This document shows, piece after piece, positions 57,293 through 64,000 of a DNA stretch of 64,000 nucleotides; position 1 is the stretch's first letter; every line of letters starts with the position of its first letter. The DNA lies in contig NZ_JABBGJ010000014.1 in assembly GCF_012927345.1 (NCBI RefSeq), positions 62,001 through 126,000 on the forward strand. The letters run 5' to 3'. The stretch is from Paraburkholderia polaris. GTDB taxonomy: Bacteria > Pseudomonadota > Gammaproteobacteria > Burkholderiales > Burkholderiaceae. A program made the translations under genes and the position numbers. The notes beneath the pieces were generated by a model. That model made no database searches, was not told where the DNA came from, and saw only the letters and a program-made list of their open reading frames with translations.

Positions 57293-57311
57293 GGTAAAAT
57301 GCGATTTTACC
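57293..57311. promoter_or_regulatory. Palindromic divergent -10 region purM / perM
   Basis: GGTAAAAT-GCG-ATTTTACC is a perfect 8-bp inverted repeat. Each arm contains TAAAAT in the orientation of one gene, so the two divergent -10 boxes face each other across 3 bases. Confidence 0.6.
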
Positions 57312-57432
57312 CGATGCCGACCAGAGTTGGCGCTTCAGCGCTTACTCGGGTCCCATACAGAGTTGCCGGCCGTCTGGCTGGAATTTGAATCATCCTTACT
57401 CATCCGGTCGCGACGACACCAGGGAAACAACT

Positions 57433-58509
57433 TTGCAACAGAACTCCTCGATCCTGACGCCTGTGCAGCGCCGCGCCTTTATCTGGCTGGCGATCGCGCT
57501 GGGCGTCGGCATTCTGCTTTGGCTCCTGAGTCCGGTCCTCACGCCGTTCCTGCTCGGCGCCATTCTCGCGTACATTCTGCAACCGGGCGTCGCGTGGATG
57601 GTGCGCCGGCGTGTGCCGCGCGCCCTCGCCGCCTTGCTGATGATGCTGTTCTTCTCGTTGCTGGTGACGCTGCTCGTGCTGCTGGTGCTGGCCGTCATCC
57701 AGAAAGAAGGTCCGCAGTTACGGCAGCAGGTGCCGGTTTTCTTCGCGCATGTCAGCGCCTGGCTGCAACCCAAGCTCGCCATGCTGGGCCTCGCCGATTC
57801 GCTCGATTTCGCCAGCATCCGCGATCTCGTGATGGGGCAACTGGAAGGCAGCGCGCAGACCGTCGCGCTGTATGCCTGGACCTACATTCGCACCAGCGGC
57901 AACGTGATGATGACGGTGGTCGGCAACGTCGTGCTGGTGCCGCTCGTGCTGTTTTATCTGCTGTATGACTGGAACCGCATGCTCGCGCGTATGCAGATCG
58001 TGGTGCCGCGCCGCTGGCTCGACAAGACGCTGCAACTCGCGCGCGACATGGACCAGATGCTGTCGCAATACCTGCGCGGCCAATTGCTCGTGATGGCGGT
58101 GCTCGCGGTCTACTATGCGATTGCGCTGACCGTCGCGGGCTTCGAGATCGCGCTGCCGGTGGGTATTTTCACGGGCCTCGCTGTGTTCATCCCGTACATC
58201 GGTTTTGCAACCGGACTCGTACTGGCGCTGCTCGCGGCACTGCTACAGTTCGGCGACTGGTACGGCTTCGGCGCGGTCGCGCTGATTTACGGTGTCGGCC
58301 AGATCGTGGAGAGCTTTTATCTCACGCCGCGCCTCGTCGGCGAACGGATCGGCCTGCACCCGCTCGCGGTAATCTTCGCGTTGCTCGCGTTCGGCCAGCT
58401 GTTCGGCTTTTTCGGCGTGTTGCTGGCGCTGCCGGTCAGCGCCATTCTGTCAGTAGCGATGCGCGAGTTGCGTCAAAGCTATCTGGCGAGCACGCTTTAC
58501 AACAACTGA
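57433..58509 (+). CDS. AI-2E/PerM-family permease
   Basis: Inner-membrane protein of about 358 aa, with an N-terminal helix pair (AFIWLAIALGVGILLWLLSPVLTPFLLGAILAYILQP), further helices and the family segment GLAVFIPYIGFATGL with VESFYLTPRLVGERIGLHPLAVIFALLAFGQLFGFFGVLLALP. TTG 57433 with AGGGA 8 bases upstream is the best start; TTG 57385 is possible. The substrate is unknown. It is divergent from purM and upstream of hda, a common proteobacterial order. Confidence 0.88.
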   Translation: MQQNSSILTPVQRRAFIWLAIALGVGILLWLLSPVLTPFLLGAILAYILQPGVAWMVRRRVPRALAALLMMLFFSLLVTLLVLLVLAVIQKEGPQLRQQVPVFFAHVSAWLQPKLAMLGLADSLDFASIRDLVMGQLEGSAQTVALYAWTYIRTSGNVMMTVVGNVVLVPLVLFYLLYDWNRMLARMQIVVPRRWLDKTLQLARDMDQMLSQYLRGQLLVMAVLAVYYAIALTVAGFEIALPVGIFTGLAVFIPYIGFATGLVLALLAALLQFGDWYGFGAVALIYGVGQIVESFYLTPRLVGERIGLHPLAVIFALLAFGQLFGFFGVLLALPVSAILSVAMRELRQSYLASTLYNN

Positions 58510-58591
58510 GTCACTGACTGTTCATTGACGTTTTAGGGCCCGAGATTCGGGCCATTTGCGGCCTGAGCCTCATTTTCGGCATTAACCTACT

Positions 58592-59365
58592 GTGCTTCGT
58601 CAACTGACGCTCGATCTCGGCACCCCGCCGCCATCGACATTCGACAATTTCTTCGCCGGCGCCAACGCCGAGCTGGTCACGCGGCTGCGCGAGCTCGACA
58701 ACGCGCTCGCGGCCGGGCCAGTGGCCGACCGCACCTTCTACCTCTGGGGCGAAGCCGGCAGCGGCCGCACGCATCTGCTGCAGGCGCTGGTCCACGAAGC
58801 GCCGCCGGGCCATGCGCGCTTTGCCGGCCCGCAGAGCAGCCTCGCCGCCTTCACGTTCGACCCGCGCGTCGCGCTGTATGCGATCGACGATTGCGACAGC
58901 CTGTCCGCCGCGCAGCAGATTGCCGTGTTCAACCTGTTCAACGAAGTGCGCGCGCATCCCACCAGCGCGCTCGTCGCCGCGGGCAATGCGCCGCCGATCG
59001 GCATGACGGTACGCGAAGATCTGCGCACGCGCCTCGGCTGGGGCCTTGTGTTTCACCTCGCGCCGCTGCCGGACGAAGGCAAGGCCGCGGTGCTGAAACA
59101 CGCGGCGCGCGAGCGCGGCATCATGCTTGCCGACGACGTCCCCGCCTACCTGCTGACACATTTTCGCCGCGACATGCCGAGCCTGATGGCGTTGCTCGAC
59201 GCGCTCGACCGCTTCTCGCTCGAACAGAAACGCGCGGTCACGCTGCCGCTTCTACGCACCATGCTGGCCTCGCCTGAAGCCGATGACCGGCGAACGGCGC
59301 CCGGCTCATCCGCCTCATCCGCATCCCCCGCCGCCGCTTCAAGTAAAATAGGCCCCCATGGCTAA
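58592..59365 (+). CDS. hda: DnaA regulatory inactivator Hda
   Basis: AAA+ protein of the DnaA family that, with the beta clamp, turns DnaA-ATP into DnaA-ADP; 257 aa starting at GTG 58592. The N-terminal clamp-binding motif is LRQLTLDLG; then the Walker A variant GEAGSGRTHLLQA, Walker B-like YAIDDCDSL and sensor region HFRRDMPSLMALLDALDRFSLEQKRAV. The last about 25 residues are a Ser/Ala-rich tail overlapping the next gene's start. Confidence 0.92.
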   Translation: MLRQLTLDLGTPPPSTFDNFFAGANAELVTRLRELDNALAAGPVADRTFYLWGEAGSGRTHLLQALVHEAPPGHARFAGPQSSLAAFTFDPRVALYAIDDCDSLSAAQQIAVFNLFNEVRAHPTSALVAAGNAPPIGMTVREDLRTRLGWGLVFHLAPLPDEGKAAVLKHAARERGIMLADDVPAYLLTHFRRDMPSLMALLDALDRFSLEQKRAVTLPLLRTMLASPEADDRRTAPGSSASSASPAAASSKIGPHG

Positions 59366-60044
59366 CCTCGCACTCTTCGACCTCGACCACACGCTCATTC
59401 CCACCGACAGCGACCACGAATGGGGCCGCTTCATGGTGAAACAAGGTATGGTCGACGCGGAAAACTTCGCCCGTGAAAACGACCGCTTTTTCGCCGACTA
59501 CAAAGCCGGCAAGCTCGACATTCACGCTTATCTGATCGCCATGCTCACGCCGCTCGCGAAATACACGCGCGCTCAGCTTGCCGACCTTCACGCGCAGTAC
59601 ATGCATGAAGTCATCAAGCCGGCGATCTTTCCGGTCGCGCTGGAGCTGGTCAGGGAGCACCGTGAAGCCGGCGATCTCTGCTGCGTGGTCACCGCGACCA
59701 ACGAATTCATTACCCGCCCGATCGCTCAGGCGTTCGGCGTCGATGCGCTGATCGCCTGCGAAGCGGAAACTGTCGACGGCCAGCCGCATTCGCCGTACAC
59801 CGGCCGCCCCACCGGCACGCCGAGCTACAAGGAAGGCAAGATCGTCCGTACCGAGGCGTGGCTGGCTTCGCTCGGCAAGACCTGGAGCGACTTCGAGCAC
59901 AGTTATTTCTACAGCGACTCGCACAACGACATCCCGCTGCTCGAAAAGGTCACCGATCCGATCGCGACCAATCCCGACGACACATTGCGCGCCCATGCGC
60001 AGGCCAAAGGCTGGCGCATCCTCGAACTCTTTCAACCCTCGTGA
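59358..60044 (+). CDS. HAD-IB family hydrolase (SerB-like phosphatase)
   Basis: A 228-aa phosphatase. HAD motif I is LALFDLDHTLIPTDSD (nucleophile Asp), motif II is the threonine in VVTATNEFIT, and motif IV is YSDSHNDIPLLEKV. The type-IB cap is between them. It resembles phosphoserine-phosphatase-like proteins found next to pcnB in Burkholderia; the substrate is not known. TAAAAT at 59344-59349 just upstream may be a promoter; the start overlaps the hda 3' end by 8 bases. Confidence 0.88.
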   Translation: MANLALFDLDHTLIPTDSDHEWGRFMVKQGMVDAENFARENDRFFADYKAGKLDIHAYLIAMLTPLAKYTRAQLADLHAQYMHEVIKPAIFPVALELVREHREAGDLCCVVTATNEFITRPIAQAFGVDALIACEAETVDGQPHSPYTGRPTGTPSYKEGKIVRTEAWLASLGKTWSDFEHSYFYSDSHNDIPLLEKVTDPIATNPDDTLRAHAQAKGWRILELFQPS

Positions 60045-61621
60045 TCAAAAAACTTATCCGCAAGCTATTCGGCCAGGACTCGGCGCCCGCTGACGACACC
60101 CCGCCCGCCGAAGCCGAAGCAGACGAAGCCGGCGAGGCACCGGCACGCAACGCGTCCAGCGCCAGCAAAGCGCGCCGCAAACCCGCACGCCCAGCCGTCA
60201 AAGCCGTGCGGGACCCCGACGTGCCGGTCATCATTCCGCACGACGCGCATGGCATCGATCAGTCGCTGATCTCGAGGAACGCAATTCGCGTCACCGAGGG
60301 CCTGCAAGAGGCAGGGCATCGCGCGTTTATCGTCGGCGGTGCGGTGCGCGATCTCTTGCTCGGCATCAAGCCGAAGGACTTCGACGTCGCAACCGACGCC
60401 ACGCCCGAACAGGTGCAAAAGCTGTTCCGCCGCGCCCGCATCATCGGCCGCCGGTTTCAGATCGTGCACGTGCAGTTCGGCCAGGAAATCATCGAAACCT
60501 CGACGTTCCGCGCGCTGGTCGATCCGCCCGCAGCCGACGCAGCGCCGCCGCGCCGCCTGAAGCGCGACGAGCTCGACCGCCGCACGCATGCGGTGGATGC
60601 CAGCGGCCGCGTACTGCGCGACAACGTCTGGGGCGAGCAGCACGAAGACGCCACACGCCGCGACTTCACGATCAACGCGATGTACTACGATCCGGCCACG
60701 CAAACCGTGCTGGACTATCACAACGGCATGGCCGACATGCGCGCGCGTCTGTTGCGCATGATCGGCGACCCGGCCACGCGTTATCGCGAGGATCCGGTGC
60801 GCATGCTGCGTGTGGTGCGTTTTGCCGCCAAGCTCGAGTTCGAGATCGAAGACACGACCCGCGCGCCGATCGCCAACATGGCCGATCTGATCAACAACGT
60901 GCCGGCCGCGCGTCTGTTCGACGAGATGCTCAAGCTAATGCTGTCGGGCCACGCGCTCGCCTGTTTGAAACGTCTGCGCCAGGAGGGCCTGCATCACGGG
61001 CTGCTGCCGCTGCTCGATGTGGTGCTGGAGCAGCCGATCGGCGAGAAATTCATCACGCTCGCGCTGACCAATACGGACAGCCGCGTGCGTGCCGGCAAGC
61101 CGGTTTCACCGGGCTTCCTGTTTGCCACGCTGCTGTGGCACGACGTCCAGACGCGCTCGCAACAATTTGAAGCGAACGGTGAATATGCGGTGCCGGCGCT
61201 GCATCGCGCGATGGACGAAGTCCTCGACATGCAAACCGAGAAGCTCGCGATCCACAAGCGCTTTTCGTCGGATATGCGCGAGATCTGGGGCCTGCAGCTG
61301 CGCCTCGAGAAACGCTCGGGAAGAAGCGCGCTGAAGCTGCTGGAACACCAAAGATTTAGAGCGGGGTATGATTTCCTCCTGTTACGCTGCGAATCGGGCG
61401 AACTCGATGAGTCGGTCGGTGCGTGGTGGACGGAGTTCATCGAAGGAGACGTCGCTGCGCGTGAGACATTGCTCACGCAAGGCGGGAAGGACCGAAGCCC
61501 CAGAAAACGACGGCGGCGCAGCAGTGGCGCCAGAACCCGCAAACCGGGCGAAGGAATGGAGGGCGGTTCGCCAGAACGCGCAGCCAACGACGCGGGCCAT
61601 GACGGCTCGCACGAAGACTGA
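60041..61621 (+). CDS. pcnB: Poly(A) polymerase I
   Basis: RNA-tailing nucleotidyltransferase, 526 aa from GTG 60041, which overlaps the HAD stop (GTGA). Class II NTase motifs: FIVGGAVRDLLLGIKPKDFDVATDATPEQV (GG and DxD metal site), RRFQIVHVQFGQEIIETSTFR, RDFTINAMYYDP and RYREDPVRMLRVVRFAAKL. The N-terminal 70 residues are a charged, Ala-rich extension. The basic C-terminal tail (RKRRRRSSGARTRKP) is typical and aids RNA binding. Confidence 0.93.
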   Translation: MIKKLIRKLFGQDSAPADDTPPAEAEADEAGEAPARNASSASKARRKPARPAVKAVRDPDVPVIIPHDAHGIDQSLISRNAIRVTEGLQEAGHRAFIVGGAVRDLLLGIKPKDFDVATDATPEQVQKLFRRARIIGRRFQIVHVQFGQEIIETSTFRALVDPPAADAAPPRRLKRDELDRRTHAVDASGRVLRDNVWGEQHEDATRRDFTINAMYYDPATQTVLDYHNGMADMRARLLRMIGDPATRYREDPVRMLRVVRFAAKLEFEIEDTTRAPIANMADLINNVPAARLFDEMLKLMLSGHALACLKRLRQEGLHHGLLPLLDVVLEQPIGEKFITLALTNTDSRVRAGKPVSPGFLFATLLWHDVQTRSQQFEANGEYAVPALHRAMDEVLDMQTEKLAIHKRFSSDMREIWGLQLRLEKRSGRSALKLLEHQRFRAGYDFLLLRCESGELDESVGAWWTEFIEGDVAARETLLTQGGKDRSPRKRRRRSSGARTRKPGEGMEGGSPERAANDAGHDGSHED

Positions 61622-61669
61622 CGCAGCGTTGGCTGTTACCGTCGAACGATAGTCGCAGGAAGTTATGCC

Positions 61670-62221
61670 ATGACGGTTGCTTATCTCGGCCTCGGCGCGA
61701 ATCTCGGGGACGCGCGCCAGACCCTGAAAGACGCGGTGGTGTGCCTGGCACAACAGCACACCATCACCGTGCTCGCCAAGTCGAGCCTGTATCGCACCGC
61801 CCCGATCGACGCGGGCGGCGATGATTATTTCAACTGCGTCGTGAAGGTCGATACGACGCTCCCCGTGCGGCATCTGCTCGCGCTGTGCCACAAGATCGAG
61901 CACCAGTTCGGCCGAGAGCGGCCGTTTCGCAACGCCCCGCGCACGCTTGATCTTGACATCCTGCTGTTCGGCGATCAATCGATCGACGAAGCCGATCTGA
62001 TCGTGCCGCATCCGCGTTTGATCGAACGCGCGTTTGCACTTGTGCCGCTCGTCGAGATCGACGCAGCGCTGATCATCCCGCAACACGGCCGGGCCGAGGC
62101 GCTGCTTGACGGCGTGAGCGATCAACGTATCGAGCGGGTGAAGGGACCCTGCCAGTGCCCCATGCTCAATGCATTGAATGCCGGTGCTGCCGCCGCTGCG
62201 GACAAGGGCCGTTGCGAATGA
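61670..62221 (+). CDS. folK: 2-amino-4-hydroxy-6-hydroxymethyldihydropteridine pyrophosphokinase
   Basis: HPPK of folate synthesis, 183 aa. Motifs: AYLGLGANLGDARQTLKDAV, YRTAPIDAGGDDYFNCVVKVDT, RPFRNAPRTLDLDILLFGD and VPHPRLIERAFALVPLVEI. The stop overlaps the next gene's ATG by four bases. It follows pcnB, as in many beta- and gammaproteobacteria. Confidence 0.97.
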   Translation: MTVAYLGLGANLGDARQTLKDAVVCLAQQHTITVLAKSSLYRTAPIDAGGDDYFNCVVKVDTTLPVRHLLALCHKIEHQFGRERPFRNAPRTLDLDILLFGDQSIDEADLIVPHPRLIERAFALVPLVEIDAALIIPQHGRAEALLDGVSDQRIERVKGPCQCPMLNALNAGAAAAADKGRCE

Positions 62222-62898
62222 ATTCGCCGCCGCTCACTGTCACCGCACCCCAACTACGGCCCCCTTTCGGCTATCTCGCGATCGAAGGGCCGATCGGCGT
62301 CGGCAAGACCTCGCTCGCACGGCGGCTCGCACAGCGCTGGTCGATGCACGAGCTGTTCGAACGGCCACAGGACAATCCCTTTCTCGAACGCTTTTATCGC
62401 GACACCGCGCGTTATGCGCTGCCTACGCAATTGCATTTCGCCTTGCAACGCGCGCAGCAAGCCCAGGACGTGGCGGCCGCGCATGTGGCAGGCACACCGC
62501 TTATTGCCGATTTCATGACGCAGAAGAACGACATCTTCGCGCGTCTGACGCTGCAGGAAGACGAGTGGCAACTTTATCGCGCCCTCGCCGCGCGACTCGA
62601 CGTGAGCGCGCCGGCACCGGATTTCGTGGTCTATCTGCAAGCCAGTCCTGAAGTGCTGTTCGCGCGCATCCAGAAGCGGGCTGTGCCAATGGAGCTGCAG
62701 ATTTCCGATGCGTATCTGCACGCACTCTGCGACGCCTACAACGAGTTTTTCTATCACTACGACCGCACGCCCGTGCTGACGGTCAACGCTGAACATCTGA
62801 ATCCGCTCGACTCGGACGCGGACCTTGCGCTACTCGCCGAACGCATCGAAACCATGCGCGGCCGCAAGGAATTCTTTGTCAAAGGCACGTCGCTTTAA
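62218..62898 (+). CDS. Deoxynucleoside kinase family protein
   Basis: A 226-aa P-loop kinase from ATG 62218 (overlapping folK). Walker A: LAIEGPIGVGKTSLARRL. DRS-like region IADFMTQKNDIFARLTLQEDEW and the lid DFVVYLQASPEVLFARIQKRAVPMELQISDAYL match the deoxyadenosine/deoxyguanosine kinase family. It lies between folK and panB, a position shared by many Burkholderiales; the nucleoside specificity is unknown. Confidence 0.9.
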   Translation: MNSPPLTVTAPQLRPPFGYLAIEGPIGVGKTSLARRLAQRWSMHELFERPQDNPFLERFYRDTARYALPTQLHFALQRAQQAQDVAAAHVAGTPLIADFMTQKNDIFARLTLQEDEWQLYRALAARLDVSAPAPDFVVYLQASPEVLFARIQKRAVPMELQISDAYLHALCDAYNEFFYHYDRTPVLTVNAEHLNPLDSDADLALLAERIETMRGRKEFFVKGTSL

Positions 62899-62934
62899 GC
62901 GGCGCGCCCCCTCCTTTTTCCAACGGATTTCCCC

Positions 62935-63750
62935 ATGACCTATTTGCAGGAAGCGAGCCGGAACGCCATCACCGTGCCGAAACTGCAGGCAATGCGCGAC
63001 GCCGGCGAAAAGATCGCCATGCTGACCTGTTACGACGCGAGCTTCGCCGCGCTGCTGGATCGCTCGGGCGTCGACGTGCTGCTGATCGGCGATTCGCTCG
63101 GCAACGTGCTGCAAGGCCAGACGACCACCCTGCCGGTGACGCTCACCGACATCGCGTATCACACGGCGAGCGTCGCGCGGGCGCGGCCCTCTGCGCTGGT
63201 GGTGGCCGACCTGCCGTTCGGCACGTACGGCACGCCGGAAGACGCCTTCAGGAGCTCGGTGGAACTGATGCGCGCCGGCGCGCAGATGGTGAAGCTCGAG
63301 GGCGGTGAATGGCTCGCGGACACAGTGCGCTTTCTGGTCGAACGGTCGATTCCGGTGTGCGCGCACGTCGGTCTGACGCCGCAATCGGTGCATGCGTTTG
63401 GCGGCTTCAAGGTGCAGGGCAAGACCGACGCCGGCGCGAGCCAGGTACTGCGCGATTCGCTCGCCGTGCAGAACGCGGGCGCCCAGTTGATCGTGATAGA
63501 AGCGATTCCGACGCTGCTCGGCAGTGAAGTTACAAAGCAATTGCGAATTCCGACAATCGGCATCGGGGCGGGCCTGGACTGCTCGGGTCAGGTATTAGTG
63601 CTGCACGACATGCTAGGGATTTTCCCCGGCAAGCGGCCGCGCTTTGTGAAGGATTTCATGCAGGGGCAGCCGAACATCCAGGCCGCAGTTGAAGCATATG
63701 TGCGTGCCGTGAAGGACGGCTCGTTCCCTGGGCCGGAGCACACGTTCTGA
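62935..63750 (+). CDS. panB: 3-methyl-2-oxobutanoate hydroxymethyltransferase
   Basis: First committed step of pantothenate synthesis, adding a hydroxymethyl group to 2-ketoisovalerate; 271 aa. Motifs: [72 protein letters not shown] and [17 protein letters not shown]. Its ATG is 36 bases after the kinase stop. Confidence 0.98.
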   Translation: MTYLQEASRNAITVPKLQAMRDAGEKIAMLTCYDASFAALLDRSGVDVLLIGDSLGNVLQGQTTTLPVTLTDIAYHTASVARARPSALVVADLPFGTYGTPEDAFRSSVELMRAGAQMVKLEGGEWLADTVRFLVERSIPVCAHVGLTPQSVHAFGGFKVQGKTDAGASQVLRDSLAVQNAGAQLIVIEAIPTLLGSEVTKQLRIPTIGIGAGLDCSGQVLVLHDMLGIFPGKRPRFVKDFMQGQPNIQAAVEAYVRAVKDGSFPGPEHTF

Positions 63751-63822
63751 ACAAGCGGTCTGATCGCGGACCAGGTCGAGGGGGCGCAGTTGCGCCTGCC
63801 TGGGACTAGGCTGATATCGTCC

Positions 63823-64000
63823 TTAGCCCAGCACGTGCGCCTGTACCGCGCCTCGCAGCGCATTGCAAACCAGAAGCGCTTCGGCATCCTGCACATCGAA
63901 TCGGGTCAACACGCGCTCGGCAGCGTGAAGGTTGGCGTCCTCAAGAAGCACGCCCCGCATGATCCCGGGCAGTACGCCTGACTTTAATGGCGGCGTCCAC
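63823..64000 (-). CDS. Aminodeoxychorismate synthase/lyase-type protein (PabB-PabC), C-terminal part only
   Basis: Minus-strand frame open to the window edge, ending at TAA 63823. Its last 58 residues read WTPPLKSGVLPGIMR near the edge, then GVLLEDANLHAAERVLTRFD.., and end in LLVCNALRGAVQAHVLG. 'W-T-P-P-L-x-x-G-v-L-P-G-i-m-R' and 'NALRG' are the PLP-binding motifs of class IV aminotransferases such as PabC or the fused PabB-PabC protein of folate synthesis. Convergent with panB. Confidence 0.85.
   Translation of the reverse strand, partial: WTPPLKSGVLPGIMRGVLLEDANLHAAERVLTRFDVQDAEALLVCNALRGAVQAHVLG

Overview
The window is high-GC, densely coded chromosomal DNA of a betaproteobacterium, most likely a Paraburkholderia/Burkholderia species. 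The signs are the ybgC-tolQRAB-pal-cpoB order, the mutL-miaA and hda-HAD-pcnB-folK-dNK-panB runs, nrdR next to glyA, an aspT-type antiporter pair next to aspartate 4-decarboxylase, and a Burkholderia-type (bcpAIOB order) two-partner secretion remnant. Genus is inferred from protein style and gene order, not from a search.

Layout. 1-2546: 3' part of xdhB and complete xdhA (xanthine dehydrogenase, minus strand). 2935-4146: MFS transporter. 4150-11100: a decayed accessory island, bounded by two inverted copies of a ~80-bp repeat. It holds a cdiA-like exoprotein gene fused by deletion to the 3' part of its cdiB-like transporter gene, two small unknown genes, and a tyrosine recombinase remnant damaged at both ends. 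11102-17711: class V aminotransferase, aspartate 4-decarboxylase and two tandem AspT-type antiporters. 18258-23533: D-2-hydroxyacid dehydrogenase, a 'fertility inhibition'-like protein, an enoyl-CoA hydratase and two MFS transporters.

23669-27470 is the most interesting part: a tightly coupled four-gene operon of serine O-acetyltransferase, free-standing AlaX-type tRNA-editing protein, MFS transporter and O-acetylserine sulfhydrylase-like PLP enzyme, the last three joined by ATGA overlaps. It reads like a miniature pathway making a beta-substituted alanine from O-acetylserine, with an exporter and a tRNA-proofreading self-protection protein. This is inference.

27608-31691: homogentisate catabolism (fahA, hmgA, transporter). 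31972-34988: a degenerate EAL protein, and an IclR regulator divergent from glutaryl-CoA dehydrogenase with a clear palindromic operator. 35143-37567: 1-Cys peroxiredoxin and a YqjD/YqjE/DUF3318-like envelope stress cluster. 37653-40512: type IV pilus minor pseudopilin operon (fimT/pilV/pilW/pilX/pilE-like) without pilY1. 40697-43693: nrdR, glyA and an SDR dehydrogenase. 43773-49295: complete Tol-Pal operon, followed by tRNA-Lys(UUU). 49793-52943: outer-membrane barrel protein, small membrane protein, MscS channel and DedA protein. 53116-64000: housekeeping genes mutL (endonuclease type), miaA, purM, a PerM-like permease gene, hda, a HAD phosphatase gene, pcnB, folK, a deoxynucleoside kinase gene and panB, then the 3' end of a pabB/pabC-type gene.

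Coordinates and starts were read by eye from the sequence. No database search was possible, so family assignments rest on motif recognition.
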